From contig CM082587.2 in the NCBI GenBank assembly GCA_040954595.2, forward strand, positions 12,214,001-12,278,000: DNA of 64,000 bases, in the 5' to 3' direction. Shown piece by piece: positions 1 through 9,817 of the stretch. This DNA comes from Balanoglossus misakiensis. Lineage: Eukaryota; Hemichordata. The stretch's first letter is position 1. Each line of letters opens with the position of its first letter. Made by a program: the position numbers and the translations under genes. The notes under the pieces are model-generated. The model saw only the letters and a list, made by a program, of their open reading frames with translations, was not told the DNA's origin and did not search any database.

Positions 1-1108
1 GGATTGCTTTGAAATTAGTTTTTTCTCTGATTGCTTTGAAATTTAGGATATAATTTCATAACACATACCTGTATATGTGCAACTTTTATTCAGTTCTGAG
101 ATCAGAAAGATTAAATATTTAGCGAGTTTTTTTGGTAAGTTTCTTAGTTTTTGGTTAGCAAATCTTCTTCTAAACAAATTGTCCAGTTGTTTTTAAAGTT
201 ACTATTTACAAGGAGTTGTTACCTCGAACAAAGACATGTTTACATAACTTAAATAGGCCAGCTGTTACAGAGACCACCAGCTATCAAATTTTAATTACCA
301 GTGGCAGGTCAGTGTGTGTCTGTTCCAGGGCTGACTGAAAGAAGTTGCTTCGCATATGTGTTTGTACAGACAATTTTTGGTCATTTTTTTTTCTAGCACC
401 ACTTGTAAGACTGCCATGACACATGACAGTTTATTGGGCATGTTCCTTGTTAATGTTTTTACATTCCATATTTCTATATGGTCAGATCATATCTGCTTGC
501 AAATGTCACCTGTAATTTTTATTCTGGTGTGTCACTGTTTCCGCATAATCCTCAAATGTCATCAGATCTCCAAATGTGATGAAAACAGTGTGTTTTGAGT
601 GTTTTTTAAATGACCTTTTGGGTTAAAAGTGGCAAAAATGGCAATTTTGTCTTGAAAGGGGTCAATAAGACTGACTTTTTTGGAATCAGCCCCATTTTTT
701 ACATTGAATGGACTAGTCTGCTCAAACTTTCCTTACCAACAATTCTGTTTAATCTTCTGTAACATGTATACTAGTATACATGTAGCTGCCTGATAGTTTG
801 CCCTGCGTGTGTAATTGCTGAGTGACATAACGCATTCTGTGATTGGTGCAGTCACGTAACCACCAATAAGATCGCTTGTTATAAGGAGAACTGCACGACC
901 TTTAACCGCATTAGCATACCTGATTTTTAGGGCTCGATATTACCTCTGAGGACGCAATATTTAAGTTGAAGTTTTTTTCTTTTATCATATTAGAGCAAGA
1001 AGACTTGTTTTTATGTAAAAGAAATAGACCCTAATATACAGAGTGCGTTTTGAAACGATAGGCAGGTCCGGCCCATAGCCTAATTCTTCATTTTTCTGTC
1101 ATGCATAG
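1..1108. other. Non-coding stretch before EGF-12
   Basis: No exon recognised. The first ~100 bases are the tail of the AT-rich ~145-bp repeat array. A perfect 22-bp palindrome (ACATGTATACT and its inverse) lies at 762-783. The short open frame at 356-598 has no recognisable domain. Units 2-4 hold the same stretch immediately after their own starts. Confidence 0.6.
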
Positions 1109-1224
1109 GAATTGATCAGTGCTAACAACCCATGTCAAAATGGCAGCACTTGCCAACCCTAACCTCGTGTGGGGCATTGACGTGCACCTGCCAAGGATGC
1201 TATACTGGGAGCGCTGTGAAAATT
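1109..1224 (+). pseudogene. EGF-12 exon, frameshifted (end of preceding gene copy)
   Basis: After an AG acceptor (ATGCATAG) the three forward frames together give an EGF module: IDQC, then NNPCQNGSTCQP, then LTSCGALTCTCQGCYTG, then ERCEN. The frame changes between each piece, so at least three small indels have accumulated. The length, 116 bp, is not a multiple of three. A weak donor, GTCAGT, follows. By order it belongs after EGF-11 of the upstream gene copy, as seen at the unit 1/unit 2 junction. Confidence 0.7.
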
Positions 1225-1617
1225 GTCAGTCAGTTTCTTTTGTCAAATTAATCAATATGTGTGGGACTGCTATACATGTATATAAAACAGAATACTGCGA
1301 TGGAAAATTCTATAACTTAATGTTTCACTGGATATATGACTTAAAGTTAGCAGGAAGCAGTGAATTCAACAGAAAGTGTAATTTCCTCTTGTGTGAGCTC
1401 TGTGCGACTGTGCCAATGAAAATCTCACCACAAACAAAAATGACAGGTATACACTGTATATTAGCAGCTTTGTCTCTGTAATAGCCATAGTGTTTTGAAG
1501 TTGAAAACTTGCAAAGTGTGCAGTTTTATTCACACTACAAAGGAAACATTGTTGAAACGGATTATCTGTGTACATTGTCAAACTGTACACTTGTCGCGAG
1601 ATTTATTCTCAATTATA
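1225..1617. other. Non-coding stretch between EGF-12 and the gypsy fragment
   Basis: No domain is visible on either strand. The open frame starting at 1119 merely runs through EGF-12 in a mixed frame and continues into this intron. The TA-rich end (about 1610-1625) is where the retroelement-bearing reading frame ends. It may hold the edge of another unidentified repeat that truncated the gypsy fragment. Confidence 0.4.
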
Positions 1618-2909
1618 TTATATCATGCTACCGTCCGCAATTCTGATTGGACGAGAGCTAAATCCAGCGATGCTAAAATACTCAATAATGCACTGCTGAC
1701 AGTGGTAAAACGGGCTTTCTGTTTGCCACATGGGTTTGTTCTTTAGGTTGTTGTATGTGTTTACACTCATCATGTTTATTGTAGAACCAGGGTCGATCAG
1801 TGAGGCAACTGCTGTTTGTTCTATCTGCACTGTTACTTGAGGCCTCCTGCCATTTGATTGTTGTACAGTGAAGCAGTATTCATCTCCCGAGCTGTCTTCC
1901 ACTTTATGCACAGCTTTGACAGTTTCATCCTTGTCTACCCTATTTGCCTTGCCTTTTGATCGGTAGCATTTGGCAAAATAGTTAGGTTTGCCACACTTCC
2001 TGCATGACTTGCCTTTAGCTGGACATACTGAGTCATGTGGATAGGTGCCACCACAATAATAACAAGTGGACGGTCCTTTCGCTGGCTGCTGATGAGCTCT
2101 CTTTTGTTTATTTGGTTTCGGGCGTTGGTGGCGCTGTTTTCTGACCGCATTCACAGATGCCGTGTCTGCACCATTATTATGGGGTTTCTCCTCAATCCCA
2201 CTAGCCTGAACCTCTGATACCTCAAATGAACGGGCTGTACTCAGTAGATTCTCTAGTGTCGTCTCCTCCCAAAGAGCACGACGTCTGAGACGGTCTGATG
2301 TGAATCCTCGTATGATTTGTGATTTGACCTCTTGATCCTTATTGGTGAAGTCACATATGTTTCTGCTAGGCGTTGCAAACAAGTGTGATAGGCATCAATC
2401 GATTCGCCGTTGTTTTGTATGGTGTCTGAAGATGAATCGTTCGTATTCAATGTTCCGTTTGGGTGAGAAGTACGACGTAAGCTTTAATATGGCTGTTTCA
2501 CAGCTCGTTCCTGTATCTGGTAGAGTATCAAAGAAGTCGGAAACTTCCTCACCTGCCCAGTGCAATAGCAGTGCACGTTGTCGGTTGTCATCTGTAATGT
2601 TGAATGCGACAAATGCGTTTTCTACTCTAACCATGTACTTTTTCCATCTCGTACTGGTGGTTGTCGAGACTGAATGAACAGGAAAACTCGGCATTGACGG
2701 CTAGCTGATTCTCCATGTTCTCCGTCCTCGTCGCCAAATATAGAATCGTGGGTGGGCAATAATGACAACATGAGACACCAAGTCCGGCATGTAAGAGTGA
2801 GAGTGCCTAGCCTCATTCACGCACTTTATTCATAATGACCCGAATGTTGCATTACGTCATTTTACAGAATGTATAAAGTATAGATGCTCACTAGTGTTTG
2901 GACACTACA
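1618..2909 (-). mobile_element. Ty3/gypsy retrotransposon fragment: 5' LTR, gag, protease (unit 1)
   Basis: Reading the minus strand: a 171-bp LTR (2909 to 2739), a primer-binding region TTTGGCGACGAGGACGG, then gag (2694-2395) continuing in other frames (2382-1618). The gag tail has two zinc knuckles (CYYCGGTYPHDSVC and CRKCGKPNYFAKC). A retropepsin-like segment follows, with LIDPGSTINMMS in place of the usual DTG/DSG. Reverse transcriptase, integrase and the 3' LTR are absent. The last ~35 codons do not look like protease and probably run into other DNA. Breaks: a frameshift near 2350-2390 common to all units, and here an extra 2-bp loss near 2424. The second-knuckle His is Tyr in this copy only. 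Confidence 0.82.
2739..2909 (-). repeat. Gypsy 5' LTR (unit 1)
   Basis: On the minus strand it begins TGTAG and ends CTATA, an apparent one-base decay of the matching CTACA terminus. The TTTGGCGACGAGG primer-binding motif follows directly. It contains AATAAA within TGAATAAAGTGCG, a fitting polyadenylation signal. No partner LTR is present, so the element is truncated. Confidence 0.6.
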
Positions 2910-3241
2910 ATATACATGTGACTGCAGTGTCTTTCCAATCATGAATTTGCAAGGTGTCCTTCGGAGAAAATCTTCCGATTCTCTTTTCTGATTTGCTTTG
3001 CATATTTAACTTAATGATCTCATTTGTTGGAATTCCCTGTCTCAAATTTTTGATGATCAGTCTCTGCCCCATTGCTCATCGTCCCAACTTTCTGATGATA
3101 TATGGATGATAGATGGGATCAAATCTTTGGTCGTGTATTTGCTACAAATGGTAGGTATTGGTTCGTGATTGAGTCTTTGTGTTGTATATTTGGGGTCGCA
3201 GTGGTATGAGTTTGGATTTATGCCAATCTTTAAGTTAAGTG
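2910..3241. other. Stretch between LTR and LINE
   Basis: No coding signal. It lies 3' of the LINE reading frame on the minus strand and 5' of the gypsy LTR, so it may be LINE 3' UTR or flanking DNA. No poly-A tail or microsatellite tail marks a LINE end. Equivalent DNA occurs in all four units. Confidence 0.4.
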
Positions 3242-5446
3242 TTATTTGGGTTGCCGTTGAGCATTGATGGCTTGATAAGTGGGGCTAGGGTCAATTTTGA
3301 TTGGGTTTGGATTGTTTGGGCTATGATAGGTTGGGTGATGGCTAGGATTTGTGGTGGGTATAAGGTGTGGTGTAAGAGATGGAGGCATTATGGGGTCTGG
3401 TGAGGTTTTTGTGAAGGAGGCCATGGTGGCTGCAGAATTCAGGGCATGCTGTAGCGGTTGAATGCATGATGATGGTAAACCACAGAGTATTGCATTGCAG
3501 TAGTCCAGTTTTGATGTGATTAGAGCATGAACCAGCATCTGGCAAACTTCCTTAGTGAGGTAACGGCGAATGTGGCTGATTTGACGCAGATGGAAGAAAA
3601 TTGACTTGCAAATTGCATTAATGTGCTTATTGAAAGTGTAATTGTCGTCGAATGTCACACCTATATTCCGTGCAGAATTCACAATTTGAACACAACATGA
3701 TCCAATGCTCATGTGGTTTATGGGACGAGGCGAGCGGTTGAACTGAGACCTTATCAGGAGTACCTCGGGTTTGCCAACATTTAGTTGAAGTTTATTATGT
3801 GTCATCCAGGTTTTTATTTCGTGAACTGCCCTTTCCATCTTGTCTAATGTACTTATGGTGTCTAACTGGAAGAAATATTGGTATAGTTGGTTGTCATCGG
3901 CATATTGGTGAAAATTGATGTTGTGGTGACAAATAAGTTGAGCAAGTGGTTGGATGTAGCTGCAGAACAAAAGTGGGCCAAGCACTGAACCGTGTGGTAC
4001 TCCATATTGTAGATATTGAGGTTCTGACATTGTGCCATACAAACTGCTGTCTGTTCTTAAGATATGATGAGAACCATTGTAGTGCGATGTTGGTGATGCC
4101 CAGTTTTGATAACCTTGAGATGATTGTGTCGTGATCTATGGTATCAAACACAGAGGAGAGATCGAGGAGAACCATGAGTACACATTTACCGGCATCCAGT
4201 GCCATACAAATATCGTTGTTGACTTTAGTAAGTGCTGTTTCGGTACTGTGATCCTTTCGGTACGCTGACTGCAGTGGTTCTTGTAGTGAGTTGGTAGTCA
4301 AATATGATGTCAGTTGTTGTGCTACAATCTTCCCGATTACTTTTGACAGGAAGGTTAGGTTTGAAACTGGTCTATAGTTCTTGAAAATGTTTTTGTCGAG
4401 CGAAGGTTTCTTGAGTATATTGGTGTGATGACTGCTATTTTAAGTTATTCAGGAACAGTTCCAGTTTTGAGTGACAAATTGATAATTGTGGCTATGATAG
4501 TGAGCAGATTACCAAGACATTGCTTATCAAGTGCTGTAGGGATGAGATCAAGTACACGTGTTTTAGATGGAGACTGACGGGTTGGTTATAAGCTGATATG
4601 GCTGAGGAGAGGTCATTTGGAGGCTAGGACATTTGATGTATTTTGTCGAGATCATGGCTGAAACTATCAATTGAAATGGCAGATATGACGATAAGATATT
4701 TGACGTCTACTGTGTGTTGGTTTCGGAAGAGCAAGTTTTGCATTGACAGAATTGTGATCAGAGAGTTCCAAGCAGTCTACAGAGACACTCTTGATGTTAG
4801 ACGCAGAGTTAGATAAGATGAGATCAAGAGTATGACCCTTTCTGTGTGTTGGTTGTTGGACCCATTGTTTCAGATTACAGGCGCTGATGATTCCATTGAA
4901 TTTCTGTGTTACTGGATTCTTATCATCTTCTAGGTGAATATTGAAATCTCCTACGATGAAGAGATTACTTGAGCAGGTGACATACTTCTCAAGTGTTGTA
5001 CTGAACTCTTCCATGAACTGTGGTGCGGTGAATTTATTATTAACTGATGGTGGTGGACGGTAGACAAGAATTATTTTCATGGAAAGTTTCTGGTGAAGAA
5101 TAGTTGCTTCCGCTGCCTCAAAAGATTTAACAGAAAGAATAGGCTTCCAAGCTGTTTATTTTAGTGCTAGCTTATGAATTTAAGCTAAGCCTCCACCGAT
5201 CTTGCCAACCCCAGGTAGATGTTTGACAGCATAGCCTGGTGGTGTACATTCAGCCATTACGTGTTCGTCACCAGATTCCTTCAACCATGTTTCAGTGAGT
5301 ACAAGAATATCAATTTCTTTATCTGTGATGTAGTCTGCAATGTCTAATGATTTGCATCTAGCTGAGCGGACATTCCATGTAGAGAGTAGAAGTTCACACG
5401 TATTGTGGAAAGGGTGGATCTTGGATACTGCATAGTCACTCTTCAA
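3242..5446 (-). mobile_element. CR1/L2-group LINE ORF2 fragment, broken (unit 1)
   Basis: Minus strand, endonuclease then reverse transcriptase. The endonuclease piece 5446-5180 has WNVRSARCKSLDIADY and ILVLTETWL. The piece 5080-4667 has GDFNIHLED and the catalytic LSDHNSV. Reverse transcriptase follows from about 4560: [13 protein letters not shown] in one frame, [43 protein letters not shown], the catalytic [10 protein letters not shown], and the C-terminal [16 protein letters not shown]. The frame changes several times and there are stops (for example before 4440), so it is dead. About 2.2 kb remain, with the C-terminal end divergent or lost. The YADD-x-QLY and LDYCNALL-type motifs place it in the CR1/L2/Jockey assemblage; the exact clade is uncertain. 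Confidence 0.88.
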
Positions 5447-5919
5447 TAGATATTTAGTGACTCGCTAACTGTTGCGATTCGTGTGTGTGTAATTTACGTA
5501 CTTCAAGTTAAATATCGCAACTAGCCGTAATGTTTGACTAGGGGGAGCACCTATACTAATGCGAGTACCAGGGATTGAAAGTTGCACCTGTATTTTGATC
5601 CCTTAGTTACCCTTATAAGTACATTTGTAGTTTAATAACCATAGTTCTATTGCAAACCATTCTTTCCGTAGTTTCTTGTTTCAAATATTGTAATCTGAAT
5701 TTATTTTGATGTTTAACAGGTGTGATTATCTGTATTTGCGGCCATTTTGAAAAAAAATTGGTTGCCATGGAAACTCTTCAACAGATATTTAGTGACTCGC
5801 TGTCTGAATTTGTTCAGTACACATTAACACACATCTGAGCCAAGTTTGGTGCTTTTATCACAAAATACACAATCGATATGAAAATTTGGGTTTTGGTGCT
5901 CCACTACCTAAGTAACATT
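5447..5919. repeat. Stretch upstream of the LINE with 29-bp direct repeats
   Basis: A 29-bp segment containing AGATATTTAGTGACTCGCT occurs at 5438-5466 and again at 5773-5801 with one mismatch, enclosing 306 bp. The first copy overlaps the 5' end of the LINE reading frame. No gene is visible. All four units have both copies. Confidence 0.55.
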
Positions 5920-6340
5920 AAGGATGTACGTTCAATAAAATGGAAAGTATTGTCATTTTTTTTAATTGTGGATTTTTTTATTCTCTTTTGTATGTATAAT
6001 GAAAATCCGTAATAAAATATAGGGGTCACCGCGCTTGTTTTTGAAATACAGAGCCATGAAATTGGTCGATAATAGAAGAAATCTGCTGACTCAGCATTTT
6101 TCACCAATGGTTTGTTTGTCTATGGCCAAAATTCTTAATGCAATTTATCTCAAAAAAGAGCGCGGTGACCCCTATATTTTATTTGACCAATGAATTTATA
6201 TTTGCTGGACTGAGCTATGTGTAAAATTTCGTGAAAATGACAATAGTAGAAGTTTGTTTTCTGGCGATTATCAATGTAATCCTATGGGAAAAAGACCGGA
6301 CACGCAGTGTTTCCGGTTTATGTTCTGCACGTACATCCTT
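5920..6340. repeat. Foldback (MITE-like) repeat (unit 1)
   Basis: The outer ends are inverted: AAGGATGTACGT at 5920-5931 and ACGTACATCCTT at 6329-6340. Inside, a perfect 24-bp inverted pair containing GGGGTCACCGCGCT (6012-6035 against 6159-6182) can form a long stem around a 123-base loop. No target duplication is obvious. Non-coding and AT-rich. Confidence 0.55.
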
Positions 6341-6404
6341 GATGAAGTTTGCTGGCTAGAGGGCTCCTAAACCTCCTTAATAGTTGACGTCTTCACTCCT
6401 ACAG

Positions 6405-6637
6405 GACTGCGCAGCTGGAAGTTAAAGTTCAGCATGTTCTGAAGCATGCACGCTGTGTCCAGGGGTTTCATGTGTGGAACAGCCAGCCTCTCATCACCAA
6501 CACAATGCGGACTGGGATATTTTGCCAACAATGGAAGTATAGACTGTACGCCTTGTCCTGCCCCGGGTATAAGTGCCAATATGATGGTATGTCGGAGCCA
6601 GAGGTGTGTGAAGATGGATACTACACTAATATAGATG
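6405..6637 (+). pseudogene. G1: GCC2/GCC3-type exon, two frameshifts (unit 1)
   Basis: After the acceptor TCCTACAG, the three frames in turn give GCC2/GCC3 (ephrin-receptor-like) motifs: ACTLCPGVSCVEQPA in one, CGLGYFANNGSIDCTPCP in the next, GYKCQYDG...EVCEDGYYTNID in the third. They are joined by two single-base-type shifts near 6495-6505 and 6560. The donor is GATG|GTGAGT. The family makes small disulfide-rich extracellular modules with CxxCPxGxxC cores. The same shifts occur in all four units, so the exon was dead before amplification. Confidence 0.72.
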
Positions 6638-6682
6638 GTGAGTCAGCACTTAAAGTTTGGGCATTACTGTGTAATCTTTCAC

Positions 6683-7196
6683 TTAAAGGCACGTAAGCTG
6701 TAACTTTTGGGATAATTTTCATAATTTTTGTTTAAAACTGCACTACCATTAGTCCATGCAGATGAAGGCAGTGAACTATACACAATCATTATAAACCCTA
6801 AATATGAGTGCATATGCAAGTTTTAACCAGATAAATAATAAAGCTTTGCCGCAAGCGATTATGGCCGCCACCCTGGGAAAATGCAAGAAACCATGAAAAT
6901 GTTGCATTTCCGGTTTTGAAACTTCATAAACAAAACATGATCTCATCCACTTGAGCTCATGGAAGTAAATGTACACCACTGAGACATCAGATTTCCATTT
7001 TTCATTGCAATATTGCACTTTTTTTAAAATTGCAGGAATTTTCGTTTTTTCTTTAATTTTTGGCCATTGTGTCATAAATAAGTGTTGAGCTTGATATATT
7101 ATCATGAAATATCATTTAATAGACATAATTAAAAGCATATATGAGATTATTTAAAACTTTAATTTTTTTATCCAGTTGCAGCTTACGTGCCTTTAA
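6683..7196. mobile_element. TTAA-flanked MITE with Kolobok/T2-type ends (unit 1)
   Basis: TTAA at 6683-6686 and 7193-7196 flank a 506-bp element (6687-7192). It begins AGGCACGTAAGCTGTAAC and ends with the inverse, with one mismatch. TTAA target duplications with AGG-type termini match the T2/Kolobok style described in Xenopus; piggyBac also uses TTAA but usually starts CCC or CAC. No transposase coding is present; the minus-strand open frame inside is AT-rich and meaningless. It lies in the G1-G2 intron. Confidence 0.75.
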
Positions 7197-7617
7197 GGCG
7201 GACAATCATCTTATGTGCATGTACGTAATTCTGTGCGTACAAACATTACGTCCAGTCCAAATATTCTGCCAATTTTACATCCAATGCATTCAAATAGTGG
7301 ACTGCTTCGCTTTCATCCAGTTTTCATGTGCATCGTATAAGTAGACTTTTGTTTTGTCCCGTCTTTTCACCAAATTTGCTCTTTTCCAAATCTCCGACAC
7401 AGACTATGATCGTCACGATCTTGTCTGTTGTTAGAACAGCACACTGCCGTATGGCATTGACTGTACACAGTTTCTGTTACCAATATCTCTGGATTGGCAT
7501 TTTCCTGTCCTCAATCTTTTGCCAGGGATTTTTGTCTCCCCAACCCGCGTGAGAATCCCACGTCTTTGAAGGTATGACTGTGACTATAAGATTCTATAAA
7601 TCTCTGTTTATTTTCAG
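7197..7617. other. Intron stretch G1-G2
   Basis: Nothing recognisable. The two short plus-strand open frames here lack any domain. A fragment, CACTGCCGTATGGCATTGACTG (7442 on), faintly resembles a cysteine-rich exon, but without usable splice borders. Confidence 0.35.
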
Positions 7618-7748
7618 CACAAACATCATGTGCTGATTGCCCAGCTGGTAACCAATGTCCAAATGGTAACACTGTGATTTTATGCTCGGCTGGTTATTAC
7701 AGTTCGGCCTTGGACAAAGGATGTCTCGCTGTACCTCTTGCATAACAG
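7618..7748 (+). pseudogene. G2: GCC2/GCC3-type exon, frameshifted (unit 1)
   Basis: The acceptor is TTATTTTCAG and the donor AACAG|GTAAAC. It reads TSCADCPAGNQCPNG, then CSAGYYSSALDKGC in frame. After a shift within GGATGTCTCGCTGTACC it ends CTSCIT in another frame. Length 131 bp is not a multiple of three. Unit 2 has CPAGYQC where units 1, 3 and 4 have CPAGNQC. The break is common to all units. Confidence 0.75.
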
Positions 7749-8002
7749 GTAAACTTCTACCCACCCACCTTTATTTCCAACATCAAACATTAGGTCAGGT
7801 AATTTACTAACTGAAAAATAGGATGGGATCATTTTCTATTTCTGTATTTAAAATTTACTGATATAATATATGAATGAAAAAATGACAATTTTTCCAAATT
7901 TGAATAGACCTCTATTTATGAAAATAATTAAAATTTGCACCAAATTTTTACAGTGGTATTCAAAGGTTAACTTGGTGTGTAAATTCTCTGTTTGATTTAC
8001 AG

Positions 8003-8136
8003 ATCAGCTGGTGCTGAACATTGTACTATTTGTGAGCAAGGGTACGCCTGCATAGATCCCAGTGCATCGCAATTCAAGTGTACCAAGGGTTACGTGTCAT
8101 TGGCTGGTGCAACAAACTGTACCAGATGTACAAATG
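8003..8136 (+). pseudogene. G3: GCC2/GCC3-type exon, mostly open (unit 1)
   Basis: The acceptor is TGATTTACAG and the donor AAATG|GTAAGA. The body is open and well conserved for the family: HCTICEQGYACIDPSASQF, then KCTKGYVSLAGATNCTRC. The length, 134 bp, and the phase at its 5' end do not match G2, so a single base seems to be missing near the start. The 3' end is phase 1 and fits G4. Confidence 0.7.
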
Positions 8137-8515
8137 GTAAGATTGTGGTACTTGTTCAGTTTGCTGTGTGATGAAACTGAGGGGTATGTGTGTTTGCATG
8201 TATGTGTTTACAACAGATTTTCAAGTCAGTGCGACTGGGGGTATGTGTGTGTGTGTATGTATGTATGTGTTTACAACAGATTATCAACTCAGTGCGAGAT
8301 CTTGCGAGACCCGGTTAGCCATGTGAGATCTCGCAGAGTCTTATGATATTCAGAAAATGGTTGATTAGAAATGACGTTTAATGTCCTCCAAAGAATTTTC
8401 TACATGCCTGTATACTTGTCTCAGAATTATGAAGTGAATCATCTCAAGTAATTTGTTATTTTAAATGACACTGTATCACAAATACATCACTAAAAACCTC
8501 ATTTTCTTTAATCAG
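8137..8515. repeat. Intron G3-G4 with tandem duplication and TG microsatellite
   Basis: A ~57-bp segment (GGTATGTGTGT...GTTTACAACAGATT...CAG) at about 8181-8237 is repeated in diverged form at about 8238-8296, with TG/TATG microsatellite tracts in both. A 10-bp inverted pair, TGCGAGATCT/AGATCTCGCA, lies at 8293-8302 and 8326-8335. Present in all units. Confidence 0.55.
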
Positions 8516-8713
8516 ATGAAATAAGTGAGGAGCCTGCACGCACATCCTGTCTTCTGTGCCCTGCTGGACAATCGTGTAAAGATCCAATGTAAGATCCGCT
8601 CGACTGTGGCAATGGTGAATATGCTATGGAAGGCGACGGCACATGCACGCCTTGTCCAGCGGGATCCAAGTGTCCAACCATGTCACCCGTAGTGGATTGT
8701 TCAACAGTTACTG
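8516..8713 (+). pseudogene. G4: GCC2/GCC3-type exon pair with in-frame stop (unit 1)
   Basis: The exon is 198 bp, phase 1-1 (acceptor TTTAATCAG, donor ACTG|GTAAGT). It reads TSCLLCPAGQSCKDPM, a TAA stop, then CGNGEYAMEGDGTCTPCPAG and SKCPTM. The stop sits in the same codon in all four units. Otherwise it is the best-preserved GCC2/GCC3 exon: two CxxCPAGxxC cores and one GEYAMEGDGTC link. Units 2-4 read CSDP or CSDS where unit 1 has CKDP. Confidence 0.8.
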
Positions 8714-8852
8714 GTAAGTTGGGCTGCAAATCACTCTTGTGACTTCCCTGTGTTATAGCATGGCATACACAGAAAATTAAACTGTTATGCTTATTGGAGT
8801 TGATATTGTGATGCACTTTGAAAAACACAATGATTCCACTGAAGAGGTATTG

Positions 8853-8900
8853 TACAGTAAAACCTGTGATTACGGACATCTCTCTAATAAGGGATCGTTG
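8853..8900 (+). repeat. Pogo/Tigger-like transposon terminus
   Basis: CAGTAAAACCTGTGATTACG, followed by GGACATCTCTCTAATAAGG, resembles the ends of pogo/Tigger-like Tc1-mariner elements. A related sequence lies inverted at 13808-13856. Only one end is seen here, in the G4-G5 intron. Repeated in every unit. Confidence 0.45.
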
Positions 8901-8949
8901 GACCAAACCATGGTGGTAAAAATCGTTCTTTGAATTTTTTCTGTGATAG

Positions 8950-9046
8950 GTTCATACTCGCTAGGTTCGGCCACGTCCTTCTGGTTATGAATGCACAACT
9001 ACAAGTGTCACACAGTGCGCTACAGGGCAGTAAAGTGCTGAAGGAG
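8950..9046 (+). pseudogene. G5: GCC2/GCC3-type exon, frameshift and stop (unit 1)
   Basis: The acceptor is CTGTGATAG and the donor GGAG|GTAAGT. It starts SYSLGSATS, then shifts frame to SGYECTTTSVTQCATGQ, then TAA. Length 97 bp. The cysteine pattern suggests the second half of a GCC2/GCC3 module. Both defects are shared by all units. Confidence 0.6.
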
Positions 9047-9145
9047 GTAAGTCTTGAAATCCCTTTTCTTCTTGTCTCGATTTGAACATGGTTCCACAAG
9101 TTGTTTACATCACTTGTAGTTTTACATATTTTTTGAGTTCAACAG

Positions 9146-9163
9146 CTTGCTATACATGGTGTC
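9146..9163 (+). pseudogene. G6: 5' stub of a cysteine-rich exon, split by insertion (unit 1)
   Basis: After GTTCAACAG the sequence reads ACYTWCP in phase 1, then runs directly into the 17-mer array element. The rest of the exon is not found beyond that element. Units 2-4 have Ser for the first Cys (CTAGCTAT instead of CTTGCTAT). Confidence 0.4.
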
Positions 9164-9817
9164 CTGAGAAGTCAACCAGTATGAGAAGTCGGTCTCGGCC
9201 AGTACGAGAAGTCGGCCTGTGGGAGAGAACCCTGGTACTTTGTGTTATATATAACTGTTTCACTACGAAATGTTTCCTTGATGTACAGGAGCTGAGATAT
9301 TTGTACAAATAGCCGATGAATTTTAAAACTGTCTGTTCACTTTTCATGTACGTCACCGGGGTACGTCAACATCAGTCACCTGCACTTCTTGAGCTGCGCC
9401 AGTAGTCTGTTCCTTGTCACGTTTGTTTGTTTGTTTGTTTGGTGTTGTCTCAGAAAGTATGAATATACACATACATCTTCTATGTATTTTAGTAGGCTTT
9501 GAAACAACTCCCTTTAATCAGAAATGTCACAGGAATTTGGCGAACAACCTAAGCTCCTTATGCGGATACGGGGCTGGGGAATTGGTACGGATGCCAGACG
9601 CCATTATTTGAAATGACGCCATTGTGTTGTCAAGAATTTGGGAAATCCGTCCAAATGAAAATATTTAGTGCAATTATATTTTATTAAGTGTTGTTATAAG
9701 TAATCTAGGTCATTACTGCACTATTCGGGTACAAGTTCAACAACTGGCCGACTTCTCATACTGGCCGACTTCTCATGCGCGCGAACTGGCCGACTTCTAA
9801 TCTGGCCGACTTCTCAT
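9164..9817. mobile_element. Element with inverted 17-mer arrays at its ends (unit 1)
   Basis: The right end has four copies of ACTGGCCGACTTCTCAT or one-base variants (9743-9817). The left end has about three copies of the inverse, ATGAGAAGTCGGCCAGT, one longer and others degenerate (9164-9217). The interior is non-coding, with a GTTT microsatellite near 9420. Inverted terminal arrays of a short motif suggest a non-autonomous DNA transposon. No target duplication was recognised. Confidence 0.55.

Noticed and set aside
1119-1481. 120-codon plus-strand open frame
   Set aside because: It overlaps the broken EGF-12 exon in the wrong frame for most of its length and then reads intron. No domain.
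3342-3545. Short minus-strand frame within the LINE
   Set aside because: Alternate frame of the LINE reverse transcriptase C-terminus.
6776-7105. 109-codon minus-strand frame as a transposase
   Set aside because: It lies wholly inside the 506-bp MITE, is low-complexity AT-rich, has no catalytic motif, and is not kept open in units 3 and 4.
8062-8346. 94-codon plus-strand open frame rich in CVY repeats
   Set aside because: The repetitive residues come from the TG/TATG microsatellite, and the frame is wrong for exon G3.
8508-8906. 132-codon minus-strand open frame across exon G4
   Set aside because: It is the reverse complement of the GCC2/GCC3 exon plus intron. No independent signal.
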